A stretch of DNA of 64,000 nt from JBBPZA01 sp963728925 (GTDB lineage Bacteria > Actinomycetota > Thermoleophilia > Solirubrobacterales > Solirubrobacteraceae). The notes below the pieces were generated by a model that did not search any database, had not been told where the DNA came from, and saw only the letters and a list, made by a program, of their open reading frames with translations. The DNA lies in the NCBI GenBank assembly GCA_963728925.1, contig CAVSMB010000012.1, positions 62,001 to 126,000 on the forward strand, in the 5' to 3' direction. Made by a program: the position numbers and the translations under genes. This document shows positions 48,811-57,358 of the stretch, one piece after another (position 1 is the stretch's first letter; the number at the start of each line of letters is the position of its first letter).

Positions 48811-49707
48811 CTGCCGATCCACGTCGACCAGGTCCCCGCCTCGCGGTGGGAGATCGGCGAGATCGGCGCCACGCGCCGGCGCCTCGGCGTCGCGGCCGGC
48901 GCCAAGCGGCTCGGCGTCGCACTGATCGAGGTCGACGCGGGCAAGCGCTTGACCCCGCCGCACAGCCACGCCGACGAAGACGAGGCCTTTCTCGTGCTGG
49001 AGGGAACGGGCCTCAGCTACCAGACGTCGGGCATCGACGATGCGCGCACCTACTCGGTCGGCGTCGACGACCTGCTGTGGCATCCCGCCAACGGTGACGC
49101 GCACACGCTGATCGCCGGCGACGACGGTCTCACGGTGCTGGTCGTCGCGGAGGGCTCGCGCACGAACATCACCCATCTGCCGCGGACCGACCAGTTCTGG
49201 CTCGGCCCGCACTGGTCGCCCGCCGACAGCGCCCCGCCGTTCACCGCGGACGCGCAGCTCGGCCCGCTCGCGCTGCCCGAGCCGACCTCCCAGCGGCCGC
49301 CGACGATTCGCAACCTCGCCGACCTCCCGCTGCACGAGGGACGCGACGGCCTGCTCGCCTACGCCACGCGCGACCTGCGCGACATGGGCTGCCACAGGCT
49401 CGTGCTCGCGCAGGACGCGATGCCGCCCGACACGCACACCACCGACCTGCACTTCCACTCCGCCCGCGAGGAGGCCTGGTACGTGCGCAGCGGCGGCGGA
49501 GTGGCGCGCCTCGGCGAGGAGGGGCACGCCCTGTGCGCCGGATCGTTCTGGCTGCGCCGCGAGAACACCGGTGTCGGGCACCGGATCGAGGTCGGCCCGG
49601 ACGGGATGGAGCTCGTCACGATGGGCGACCTGATCGAAGGCGACGTGTGCGTGTATCCCGAGAAGCGCACCTTCAAGCCTGCCCGCGGACTCGAGCTTCC
49701 CTACTGA
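48811..49707 (+). CDS. Two-domain cupin protein (CTG start likely)
   Basis: The product has two cupin barrels: the first with PPHSHADEDEAFLVLEG, the second with TDLHFHSAREEAWYVRSG, and ends KPARGLELPY. The first ATG/GTG/TTG in frame is TTG 48949, but the frame upstream reads LPIHVDQVPASRWEIGEIGA and LGVALIEVDAGKRL, which clearly completes the first barrel. The start is therefore probably CTG at 48811 or 48802. A TAGGGC at 48795-48800 could serve as -10. The catalytic role is unknown. Confidence 0.75.
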   Translation: MPIHVDQVPASRWEIGEIGATRRRLGVAAGAKRLGVALIEVDAGKRLTPPHSHADEDEAFLVLEGTGLSYQTSGIDDARTYSVGVDDLLWHPANGDAHTLIAGDDGLTVLVVAEGSRTNITHLPRTDQFWLGPHWSPADSAPPFTADAQLGPLALPEPTSQRPPTIRNLADLPLHEGRDGLLAYATRDLRDMGCHRLVLAQDAMPPDTHTTDLHFHSAREEAWYVRSGGGVARLGEEGHALCAGSFWLRRENTGVGHRIEVGPDGMELVTMGDLIEGDVCVYPEKRTFKPARGLELPY

Positions 49708-49833
49708 AGCGTCACTTGCGCACCCCACGCCCGAAGCGCGATGCTGCCGCTCGTAAGCCCCTCGACGGGCTCGGCGCCCGGCCCGAGCTCGAGTACGACG
49801 CGCTTGACCCCGGTCTGCGCGACGCGCTGACCT

Positions 49834-50080
49834 TCGAGCGCGTGACCGCGGTCGCTGGGTCGAGGTGGCTCCGCCGGGCTCGGCGATCGCGATCGCGCTG
49901 GTTCCGCCGAGCGAGGGCGAGCCCGCCGCCGGTAGCCAGGCCCACTGCGCGTTCGCGACACAGGACATCGAGTCCGACCACGCGACTCTCGAGGCGAGAG
50001 GCGTCGACGTGGACGCGGAGATCGCGCGCACCGGGAAGCGCAGGTCGGGGCTCGTCTCGCTCGAGGCCACGCCCGATTGA
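49834..50080 (+). pseudogene. 3' remnant of a VOC-family gene
   Basis: One frame gives RWVEVAPPGSAIAIALVPP, then CAFATQDIESDHATLEAR and GVDVDAEIARTG. This is the second half of a glyoxalase-type VOC protein. The usual N-terminal half is missing: 49708-49833 codes no recognisable start of the family. The expected C-terminal RDPDGN is also degraded to LEATPD. I read it as a decayed gene. Confidence 0.6.
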
Positions 50081-50096
50081 CCTAGACTCGCCGGCG

Positions 50097-50477
50097 ATGT
50101 CCGGCTACAGCCACGTCAACCTCCTGGACGTCGAGCCATCGGTCGACCGCGAGGAGATGGAGGGACGCTTCGCGCGCAACCATCTCGACTCACGCGAGCT
50201 CGGCGTCAGCTACTTCCGCTACGGCGCCGGCTTCCGCGCGGCGACGGGACATCGTCATCGCGAGCAGGAGGAGGCCTACGTCGTCGTCGGCGGCTCGGGG
50301 CGGGTCAAGCTCGACGACGAAGTCGTGGAGCTCCGGCGCTGGGACGTCGTGCGCGTCGCGCCCGAGGTCGTGCGCGCGTTCGAAGGCGGCGCGGACGGCC
50401 TCGAGATCATCGCGCTCGGCGGCACCAAGCCCGAAGGCGGGGACGGCGTGCGCGTCGACGACTTCTGGCCGGCCTAG
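50097..50477 (+). CDS. Cupin-domain protein
   Basis: This 126-aa cupin has the motif GHRHREQEEAYVVVGGSG and the second motif around RRWDVVRVAPEVVRAFEGG. It ends VDDFWPA. It resembles the cupin at 42251-42631 in the GLEIIALGG region. ATG 50097 is a clear start. It is followed by the broken hydrolase gene. Confidence 0.88.
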   Translation: MSGYSHVNLLDVEPSVDREEMEGRFARNHLDSRELGVSYFRYGAGFRAATGHRHREQEEAYVVVGGSGRVKLDDEVVELRRWDVVRVAPEVVRAFEGGADGLEIIALGGTKPEGGDGVRVDDFWPA

Positions 50478-50494
50478 GCGAACTGCCCGGGAAC

Positions 50495-50975
50495 GTGGCG
50501 ACCTACGTCCTGGTCCACGGTGCCTGGAGCGGCGCGCACGGGTTTCGCCGCGTGCGACCGGCGCTGCGCGCCGCCGGCCACGAGGTCTTCACCCCGAGCC
50601 TGACCGGCGTCGGCGAGCGCGCGCACCTCGCGAGCCCGCAGGTCGATCTGACCACGCACATCGGCGACCTCGTGAACACGGTGCTCTACGAGGACCTGAC
50701 CGACATCGTGCTGCTCGGCTTCTCCTACGGCGGGTTCGTCGTCACCGGCGCCCTTGACGCGGCTGTCCCGGCCGCTCGAGGCGTGGGAGCTCGGCCTGAC
50801 CTACGTCAAGGCGACGGTGGACGAGTCCGGCGCACCGGCCCGGCAGGCCTTCTGGGCCGCGGCCGACCGCGCCAGAGCCTCACCGAGCTGGAGCTATCAC
50901 GAGCTCGCGACCACCCACATGGTCCCGAACAACCGCCCCCGGGAGCTGGCCGAGCTCCTGCTCGAGCTCGGCTGA
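50495..50975 (+). pseudogene. Alpha/beta hydrolase with internal deletion and frameshift
   Basis: The first part (GTG 50495) encodes YVLVHGAWSGAHGFRRV and LLGFSYGGFVVTGALD, the oxyanion loop and nucleophile elbow (the elbow Ser is in GFSYGG). At about 50759 the frame shifts. The family C-terminus then continues in the +1 frame as RLSRPLEAWELGLTYVKA, AFWAAADRARASPSWSYHE and TTHMVPNNRP. The roughly 90-100 residues that normally lie between are absent. It cannot make a normal hydrolase. Confidence 0.75.
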
Positions 50976-51001
50976 CCCGGCCGCCATCGGGGCGCGCCCC
51001 G

Positions 51002-51292
51002 CTAGTCCAGCGTCTCGTAGAAGGCGCGCTCGCGCGCCTCCATGAGCGGGAACAGCTCGCCGGCTCCGATCGACTGGAAGTGGTCGGTCTGGCCGTGCGC
51101 CTCGAACGCCGCCTTGTCGGCGTACTGCTCATACAAGAGGAAGACTCGCGGGTCCTCGGGGTCGCGGTGCGCGATGTAGTGCACGTTGCCCGGCTCGGCC
51201 GCCGAGGCTTCGACGAGACGCGGGATGAGCTGCGCAGCGCGCTCCTCCTCGCCCTCCCGGGCGGTCAGCCTTGCGACGAGGACGTAGGCCAT
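51002..51292 (-). CDS. Antibiotic biosynthesis monooxygenase (ABM) domain protein
   Basis: This 96-aa ferredoxin-like protein starts MAYVLVARLTAREGEEERA and has YIAHRDPEDPRVFLLYEQYADKAAFEAH, the core of the ABM/YgiN quinol-monooxygenase family. These cofactor-free enzymes oxidise quinols or aromatic compounds, or act as small-molecule scavengers. It begins directly after the stop of the FAH-family gene upstream. Confidence 0.9.
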   Translation of the reverse strand: MAYVLVARLTAREGEEERAAQLIPRLVEASAAEPGNVHYIAHRDPEDPRVFLLYEQYADKAAFEAHGQTDHFQSIGAGELFPLMEARERAFYETLD

Positions 51293-51949
51293 TCAGCGCT
51301 CTCCCTTCACGGGGTTGGTGAGGGCGCCGAGGCCCTCGATGTCGACGGTGACCTCGTCGCCGTCCTTGAGCAGCACCTTCGGGTCGCGGAAGACGCCGAC
51401 GCCCGCCGGCGTCCCCGTGGCGATGAGGTCGCCGGGCTCGAGCGTGATCACGCGGCTGACGTAGGCGATGATCTCCGCGACCGAGAAGATCATCTGGCTC
51501 GTCGAGGAGTCCTGCAGCGTCTCGCCGTTCACCACGCACCGGATGGCCAGCGCCTGGGGATCGTCGACCTGCTCGCGCGGCACGAGCTGCGGACCGACTG
51601 GGCAGAAGGTGTCGGGGGACTTGCCCCGCGTCCACTGCTTGTCGGCGAACTGCAGATCGCGGGCGCTGACGTCGTTGAGCGGGAGGTAGCCGCGGACGTG
51701 GTCGAGAGCGTCGGTCTCGCTGACGTGCTTCGCGGCGGCGCCGATCACGACGCCGAGCTCGGCCTCGTAGTCGACCTGTTGAGATTCCGCAGGCAGGACG
51801 ATTGGCTCGCCCGGGCCGATGAGCGCGTTCGGCCACTTCGCGAAGAGCAGCGGGGCTTCGGGGAGCGGGGCGCCCTGCTCCTCGGCGTGGTCGCGGTAGT
51901 TGAGCCCGACGCAGACGATCTTCGAAGGGCGGTCGATGGGCAGCGGCAT
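51293..51949 (-). CDS. Fumarylacetoacetase (FAH)-family hydrolase
   Basis: This 218-aa FAH-fold enzyme has KIVCVGLNYRDHAEE, the metal ligands in VDYEAELGVVIG and NDVSARDLQ, and the C-terminal LEPGDLIATGTPAGVG. Members cleave 2,4-diketo acids or hydrate 2-oxo-4-enoates. ATG 51949 is part of the palindrome GCAT-AC-ATGC and follows TAGGCT by 7 bases. It is followed directly by the ABM gene. Confidence 0.92.
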   Translation of the reverse strand: MPLPIDRPSKIVCVGLNYRDHAEEQGAPLPEAPLLFAKWPNALIGPGEPIVLPAESQQVDYEAELGVVIGAAAKHVSETDALDHVRGYLPLNDVSARDLQFADKQWTRGKSPDTFCPVGPQLVPREQVDDPQALAIRCVVNGETLQDSSTSQMIFSVAEIIAYVSRVITLEPGDLIATGTPAGVGVFRDPKVLLKDGDEVTVDIEGLGALTNPVKGER

Positions 51950-51962
51950 GTATGCAAGCCTA
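51946..51962 (-). promoter_or_regulatory. Promoter and start-codon operator of the FAH/ABM operon
   Basis: On the minus strand TAGGCT (51957-51962) is followed by TGCATAC and the ATG. The palindrome GCAT-GT-ATGC occupies 51946-51955 on the plus strand. It deviates from the CC/GG centre of the other sites. The mRNA is probably leaderless. Confidence 0.5.
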
Positions 51963-52001
51963 TCCCGGCGCCGGTGCCGAAGCCTCGCCGAGGCTCAGGG
52001 C

Positions 52002-53336
52002 TCAGGTTAGCGGCCGCCCGACCCGCTCGGCCAGACCGGCGACGGCCTCCTTCGCGTCGGCCACGAGCGCCGCGGGGTCGACCCCCACGAGCTCGCCGTC
52101 GCGCTTGCGCGCCACCCCGTCGACCCAGACGTGCTCGACGTTGCGCGGCTGGGCCGCGAGCACGACCTGGCCGTCGGGGACGTTCAGCGGCGCGAGGTTG
52201 AGGTCGTCCGCCCGCAGGACGATCACGTCGGCGCGCTTGCCCGGGGTCAGCGAGCCGGTCACGTCGCCCAGCCCGAGGGCGTGAGCCCCGTCGATCGTGC
52301 CCTGCCTGAGCACATGCTCGGGCTGGAGGATCTTCCCGTCGGCGTGCACACCGCGCGCGACGCCCAGGGTCACCCGCAGGACCGTGAAGAAGTCCGAGTT
52401 GTCGCTCGCCGCCATCGTGTCGACCGACAGCGAGAGCGGGACGCCGGCGCGGATCATCTCGACGATCGGCGGGATGCCCATCCCCACGCGCAGCTCGGAC
52501 ATGATGCTCAGCGACACGGGGGTCCCCGTGCGGGCGAGGTGGGCGAGCTCCTCCTCGTTGGCCTGGATCGCGTGCACGAGAAGCAGGTCGGGGCCCAGCG
52601 CATCGTGCTCCGCGTAGACCGAGATCGCCCGCGCCTGCTCGACGTCGTGCGCGGTCATCATCGTGTGGTTGGTGATCGGCAGGCCCTGCTCCCGGGCCCA
52701 CGCGAACTCCTTCTGCCAGATCTCGAGCTTGGAGAACTCGACGCCGCGGCACGCGATGCCCAGATGCAGCAGCCCGTCCTCGCGCGCGAAGCGCTCGCGC
52801 CGCAGCCGCAGGACGTCCTCGAGGTCGATCGTCTCGGAGCCTTGCACGAACGAGCTGCCGGCCTCAGGGTCGCTCGAGGAGCCGTAGGAGAAGCGCCCGC
52901 GCATCTTGGACTCCTCCAGCGCAGAGAGCGCCGCGTCGGCGTGCTGCGGGGTCTGGATGTTGTGCTCCCATGCGTGCATCGTCGTGATGCCCGAGTCCAG
53001 CGCCTCGGCCAGCCCGAGGCGCACCGACGTGTAGGTGTCCTGGGGCGTGAAGGTCGCGCCGTAGGTGAAGACCACGTCGTGGAAGTAGGTGGCGAGGTCG
53101 CCGTGGCAGGCGCACCCGCGCAGCATCGCCGCCCACATGTGCCGGTGGGTGTCGACGAAGCCGGGCATGACGATGCGGTCGCGCCCGTCGATGAGCTCGA
53201 CGTCGCCCTCGCGGGGAAGGCCGGGTGCGACCGCGGCGATGCGCGCGCCTTCGATGAGCACGTCGGCGCGCGGCAGCGTGCCCAGCTCGTCGTCCATCGT
53301 CAGCACGAGCGCGTCGGTGATGAGCGTCCTGGCCAA
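52002..53336 (-). CDS. Amidohydrolase (ATZ/TRZ-like metal-dependent hydrolase)
   Basis: This 444-aa metallohydrolase has the first metal motif in GFVDTHRHMWAA, a further His in PITNHTMMTAHD, LLVHAIQ, and the Asp in LSVDTMAASDNSDFF. The C-terminal beta domain is LTPGKRADVIVL. It resembles deaminases and chlorohydrolases acting on ring or amidine compounds. It begins 2 bases after the upstream FAH-family gene and shares its promoter at 54.18 kb. Confidence 0.9.
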   Translation of the reverse strand: MARTLITDALVLTMDDELGTLPRADVLIEGARIAAVAPGLPREGDVELIDGRDRIVMPGFVDTHRHMWAAMLRGCACHGDLATYFHDVVFTYGATFTPQDTYTSVRLGLAEALDSGITTMHAWEHNIQTPQHADAALSALEESKMRGRFSYGSSSDPEAGSSFVQGSETIDLEDVLRLRRERFAREDGLLHLGIACRGVEFSKLEIWQKEFAWAREQGLPITNHTMMTAHDVEQARAISVYAEHDALGPDLLLVHAIQANEEELAHLARTGTPVSLSIMSELRVGMGIPPIVEMIRAGVPLSLSVDTMAASDNSDFFTVLRVTLGVARGVHADGKILQPEHVLRQGTIDGAHALGLGDVTGSLTPGKRADVIVLRADDLNLAPLNVPDGQVVLAAQPRNVEHVWVDGVARKRDGELVGVDPAALVADAKEAVAGLAERVGRPLT

Positions 53337-53338
53337 CC

Positions 53339-54172
53339 TCAGCTCCTTCGGTAGATGTGGTGGCGCAGGACGCCGACGCCGTCGATGGTGATCTCGACCT
53401 CGTCGCCGTCCTGCAGGGTGAACTCGTCTCCGGGAACGACGCCCGTGCCGGTGAGCAGCACGGCCCCCGCCGGGTGCGACAGCTCGCGGAAGAGCGCCTC
53501 CGCCAGCTCCTCGAAGCTGCGGGTCATCTCGGCGACCGACGTGGATCCCTCGAAGACGGTCGCGCCGGCACGGCGGATGACCAGCTCGATCGCCGCCGAG
53601 CGCGCTGCCTCGACGTCGAGCCCGATCGTCTCGGAGAGGCCGAGAGCGTCGTCGTAGATCTTGGCCTGCGGCAGGTAGAGCGGGTTCTCGCCCTCGATCC
53701 GCCGCGAGGAGACGTCGTCGGCCACGAGCACGCCGGCCACCTCACCCGCCGCGTCGAGCACGAGCGCGAGCTCGGGCTCGGGAACGTCCCAGTCCGAGTC
53801 CGTGCGGATGCGCAGCGGCGCGCCCGGCGCGGGTACCCGCCGCGCGGTCGCCTTCAGGAAGAGCTCGGGCCGCTGCGCCGCGTAGACGAGCTCGTAGACG
53901 TCGGGCGTCGCCGACTCGCCCACCCTCGCGGTTGCGGAGCGCCGGTAGGTGACCCCGCTGGCCCAGACCTCCTGCTCGTCGACGGGCGCCAGAACCGCCG
54001 GCGCGCCCTCGAGCGGCGGGCGCTCGAGGGACGCTCTGGCCGCCGCCGCGAGAGCATCCCGGCCGGCGGCCAGCAACTCGCCGAGCGTGGCCCCGACGGG
54101 ATGCAGGTCGTCGCCGCGGGCGGCGACGAGCGTGGGGGCACCGTCGACGAGCACGCGGCGCAGGCCGTCCAT
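53339..54172 (-). CDS. Fumarylacetoacetase (FAH)-family hydrolase
   Basis: This 277-aa protein has the N-terminal domain of two-domain FAH enzymes and the catalytic C-domain: WDVPEPELALVLDAAGEV, DDVSSRRIEGENPLY and LLTGTGVVPGDEFTLQDGD. The metal-binding Glu and Asp contexts are intact. It would act on a 2-oxo or 2,4-dioxo sugar-acid derivative. ATG 54172 lies in the recurring palindromic element and follows TAGGTT by 6 bases. Confidence 0.92.
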   Translation of the reverse strand: MDGLRRVLVDGAPTLVAARGDDLHPVGATLGELLAAGRDALAAAARASLERPPLEGAPAVLAPVDEQEVWASGVTYRRSATARVGESATPDVYELVYAAQRPELFLKATARRVPAPGAPLRIRTDSDWDVPEPELALVLDAAGEVAGVLVADDVSSRRIEGENPLYLPQAKIYDDALGLSETIGLDVEAARSAAIELVIRRAGATVFEGSTSVAEMTRSFEELAEALFRELSHPAGAVLLTGTGVVPGDEFTLQDGDEVEITIDGVGVLRHHIYRRS

Positions 54173-54184
54173 GCATCCAACCTA
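54170..54184 (-). promoter_or_regulatory. Promoter and start-codon element of the FAH/amidohydrolase operon
   Basis: On the minus strand TAGGTT (54179-54184) is followed by GGATGC and then the ATG, giving GGATGCATGG. This keeps the ATGCAT core and GGATGCAT half of the element seen at 22.18 kb, although the outer arm is less perfect. The transcript is probably leaderless. Confidence 0.5.
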
Positions 54185-54247
54185 ACCGCGCGAGCGCGTT
54201 GCGTCTATGCTGCGCCGGTCCCGCCGGACGGCCCTGGAGGAGATCGG

Positions 54248-55108
54248 GTGAAGATCGGGTTCTGCATGCTGCTGTGGACGACGCATGTCGGCGAGGAGCA
54301 CCGCCCACTGCTCCAGGACCTCAAGGCCACGGGCTACGACGGCGTGGAGGTGCCGGTCTTCGAGGGCGAGCCCGACGACTTCGCCCGGATCGGCGCGATG
54401 CTCGACGAGCACGGGCTCGAGCGTACGGCGATCAGCGCAACCGGCAGCGAGGAGCACAACCCTCTTTCCCCGGACCCTCAGGTGCGCCGTGCCGCAGTCG
54501 AGCACCTCGAGCATGTGGTCGACTGCACCGCTGCCGTGGGTGCAGGCGCCGTCGGCGGCCCCCTGCAGCAGACGATCGGCTGGTTCTCGGGCTCGGCCCC
54601 GACCGACGAGGAGCGTGGCCGAGCCCGCGACGTGCTTCGCGAGGCCGGCGACCACGCGGGCGAGCGCGGGGTGCAGATCGTCCTGGACGCGGTCAACCGG
54701 TTCGAGGCCTACCTGGCGACGACGATGGGCCAGCTCTCAGACCTCCTCGACCTCGTCGACCACCCCGCCGTCACGGGCATGTACGACACGTTCCACGCGA
54801 ACCTCGAGGAGCAGGACCCGGTGGCCGCGTTCACCGACAACGTGCGCCACGTCAGCCACGTGCACATCTCCGAGAACGACCGCGGCGTCCCCGGGCGCGG
54901 GCACGTGCCCTGGCCCGAGACCTTCGCCGCCATCACGCGCTCGGGCTATGACCGCTGGCTGACCATCGAGTCCTTCGGGCGCGGGCTGCCCGACCTCGCG
55001 GCGGCCACCTGCATCTGGCGCGACCTCGCCGAGTCGCCCGAAGCCGTCTACCGGGAGGGCTTCACCCACATCAAGGACGGCCTGGCGGCCGCCGCGCCGG
55101 ACGGCTGA
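54248..55108 (+). CDS. Sugar phosphate isomerase/epimerase-like TIM barrel
   Basis: This 286-aa protein belongs to the xylose-isomerase-like (AP endonuclease 2) superfamily. It has GFCMLLWTTHVGEEH, GYDGVEVPVFEG, the metal ligands in VTGMYDTFHANLEE and HVHISENDRGVPGRGHVPW, and the final Glu in LTIESFG. The pattern is close to tagatose-3-epimerase-type enzymes. GTG 54248 is preceded by GGAGGAGATCGG. TATGCT at 54206-54211 is a likely -10. It is followed by the MFS gene. Confidence 0.9.
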   Translation: MKIGFCMLLWTTHVGEEHRPLLQDLKATGYDGVEVPVFEGEPDDFARIGAMLDEHGLERTAISATGSEEHNPLSPDPQVRRAAVEHLEHVVDCTAAVGAGAVGGPLQQTIGWFSGSAPTDEERGRARDVLREAGDHAGERGVQIVLDAVNRFEAYLATTMGQLSDLLDLVDHPAVTGMYDTFHANLEEQDPVAAFTDNVRHVSHVHISENDRGVPGRGHVPWPETFAAITRSGYDRWLTIESFGRGLPDLAAATCIWRDLAESPEAVYREGFTHIKDGLAAAAPDG

Positions 55109-55118
55109 GCCCGCCGCC

Positions 55119-56303
55119 CTGTCCACCCGCACCAAGACCTTCGTCGCGCTCGCCCTCGCGAGCCTCGCACTACGTCCCGAGATCGTTGGGGTGGGGCCGC
55201 TGCAGGCCGACCTGCGCGACGACCTCGGCGTCTCGCGCGCGGCGGTCGGCGTCCTGACCTCGTTGCCGCTCATCGGCATGGGCGTCTTCGCCCTGACGGC
55301 GCCGCCGCTGGCCGCGCGCTTCGGCACCCGGCGGGCGTTCGGCTTCGCACTCTTCGTCATCCTCGCCGCGGCGCTGCTGCGGTCGGGCGCCCCGGGCTAC
55401 GCGCTGGTCGTCGCGGCGACCCTGCTGCTCACGCTCGGCCAGGGGCTCGGGAACGCGCTGCCTCCGGTGGTCGTCAAGGAGCGCCTGCCGGAGGCGACCA
55501 CACGCGGGACGGCCACGTACGCGACCGGCCTGCAGATCGGGGCCGCCCTGGGGGCGACCTTCGCCGTGCCGCTCGCGTCGGGCTTCGGCGGCTGGCGCGG
55601 GTCGCTCGCCGTGCTGGCGCTGCTCCCCGGCGTCGCGGCGCTCTCGTGGCCGTTGCTCGTGCGCCGGACGCCGGGCGCGCGCGCCACTCTGCGCCGGACA
55701 CGCGGCACGTCGCACGGCTTCCCCCCGCAGCTGCGGCTGCGGCTGTCGGCGCTCTTCGCGTGCATCAGCTTCACCTACTACGGGGTCATCGCCTGGCTGG
55801 CCGCCGCCCTGACGGATGCGGGCTGGAGCTCGAGCGGGGCCGGCGTGGCCCTCGGCGTGTTGAGCGTCGCCTCGATCGTGTCGACGGTCTTCTACGGCGC
55901 CTTCGGCGACCGGTTCGGGGCGCGAACGGGGTGGCTGGCGATGGGCTGTGGCGCGATGCTCGTCGGGGTCCTCGGCGTCCTCGTCGTCCCGGGTGCCGGA
56001 CTCCTGTGGGCGGCGTCGTTCGGCATCGGGAACGGCACGAGCTTCGGTTCAGTCATGACGCTGCCGCTCGACCTGGTCGCCGAGCCCGCCGGCGTGGTCG
56101 CGCTCACCAGCCCGATGCTCTTCGGCGGCTACGTCCTGGCCGCCGCGTCGCCGCCGTTCGTCGGCCTCCTCAGGGACGCGAGCGGGAGCTTCGTCCCCGG
56201 CTTCCTCACGCTCGCCGCGCTCCTGGTCTGCGCGATCGGCCTGCTTCTCTCGCGCGTCCTGCGAGCGAAGGCCGTCGCGCCCCCCGCGCAGGCCATCAGC
56301 TGA
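55119..56303 (+). CDS. MFS transporter, CynX/NimT type (CTG start likely)
   Basis: This 12-segment transporter resembles the CynX/NimT group (RPEIVGVGPLQADLRDDLGVS, GLGNALPPVVVKERLP, and the matching second half). The first standard start, GTG 55191, would remove most of the first membrane helix. The frame upstream reads LSTRTKTFVALALASLAL, the expected start of helix 1, back to CTG 55119, 10 bases past the epimerase stop. I therefore place the start there. It probably imports or exports a sugar acid or related anion. Confidence 0.85.
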   Translation: MSTRTKTFVALALASLALRPEIVGVGPLQADLRDDLGVSRAAVGVLTSLPLIGMGVFALTAPPLAARFGTRRAFGFALFVILAAALLRSGAPGYALVVAATLLLTLGQGLGNALPPVVVKERLPEATTRGTATYATGLQIGAALGATFAVPLASGFGGWRGSLAVLALLPGVAALSWPLLVRRTPGARATLRRTRGTSHGFPPQLRLRLSALFACISFTYYGVIAWLAAALTDAGWSSSGAGVALGVLSVASIVSTVFYGAFGDRFGARTGWLAMGCGAMLVGVLGVLVVPGAGLLWAASFGIGNGTSFGSVMTLPLDLVAEPAGVVALTSPMLFGGYVLAAASPPFVGLLRDASGSFVPGFLTLAALLVCAIGLLLSRVLRAKAVAPPAQAIS

Positions 56304-57354
56304 AGGTGAGCGTCGCCTTGACGCCGCCGAACGCGAAGGCCTCCGCGAAGCGGTCCACTCCGACCCGCAGGCCCACGAGCGCTTCGAGGACCTCTGGCCA
56401 CCGCCTGCGCGCGCGATCGAGCTGCTCTACGGCCGCGAGCCAGTCGACGCGGTTCGCGTTCACGCTGCCGAAGATCGCCCGGTTGCCGAGGATGGCGTCC
56501 ACACCGATGACGCGGCCCTCGATGCTCACCCGGCGCCGGCGGGCGTCGAGGCCGAGCAGGCACACGACACCGTTGCGCCCGAGCAGCGAGACGGCGTCGA
56601 GCATGACCTGCGCGTCGCCGGTGGCTTCGAGGACGACGTCGAAGCCGCCGACCTCGGTCGCAAGCTCGGTGGCCGGCGTCTGCGCGGTCGACACGTAGCG
56701 CGCTCCCAGCCCCTCGGCGAGGCGCGCCTTGTCGGTCCCGGCGCCCGAGCGCGCCGCCGCCCAGACGTCGAAGCCGTCCAGCCGCAGGAAGGCGGCCGAG
56801 AGCATGCCGATGGCGCCCGTGCCGAGCACCAGCGCGCGCCTGGGTCGCCAGGGCTGGCGCTCGCCGACGGCGCGGACATGCCGCAGGCCCCGGGCGCAGA
56901 CCGACGCCGGCTCCGCGAGCACGCCGAGGCGACCGAGCGACGGCGCCACGGGCACGAGATGATCGCGATGCTCGGCTACGAGCTCGCTCGCGAAGCCGTG
57001 CAGGCGGGTGATCCCCCGCTCGAGGTAATCGCCGCTGAGGCAGGCGTCGGGGGCGCCGGCGGCGCACGCCGCGCAGTGCTGGCACGAGCGCCGGACCGTC
57101 GCGGTCACGAGGTCGCCGCGCGAGAAGCCGTGGCCGTCCTGCGCGACCTCGGCCAGCAGCTCGTGCCCGAGCACGAGCCGCCGCTCGCCCTCCGGGGCCG
57201 CCCCGAAGAGGCCGCCGGAGATCTCCCGGTCGGTGCCGCAGACCCCGACCTCGAGCGTCCGGAGGGCGACGTCGCCGGCGAGCGGCCGGGGGTCGGGCGC
57301 CTCACCGGCCGCGGTCGTGCCGGCCTCGCCCGGGGTCGTCAGGAGCGCGAGCAC
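56296..57354 (-). CDS. Zinc-type dehydrogenase (glucose dehydrogenase-like)
   Basis: This 352-aa medium-chain dehydrogenase has the catalytic zinc ligands in VGVCGTDREI and LGHELL, the structural zinc set CQHCAACAAGAPDAC, and the cofactor loop LGTGAIGMLSA. The MLALLTTPG start and the layout resemble archaeal-type glucose 1-dehydrogenases. It would oxidise an aldose to a lactone or aldonate. Its 3' end overlaps that of the convergent MFS gene by 8 bases. Confidence 0.9.
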   Translation of the reverse strand: MLALLTTPGEAGTTAAGEAPDPRPLAGDVALRTLEVGVCGTDREISGGLFGAAPEGERRLVLGHELLAEVAQDGHGFSRGDLVTATVRRSCQHCAACAAGAPDACLSGDYLERGITRLHGFASELVAEHRDHLVPVAPSLGRLGVLAEPASVCARGLRHVRAVGERQPWRPRRALVLGTGAIGMLSAAFLRLDGFDVWAAARSGAGTDKARLAEGLGARYVSTAQTPATELATEVGGFDVVLEATGDAQVMLDAVSLLGRNGVVCLLGLDARRRRVSIEGRVIGVDAILGNRAIFGSVNANRVDWLAAVEQLDRARRRWPEVLEALVGLRVGVDRFAEAFAFGGVKATLTFS

Positions 57355-57358
57355 CGGC

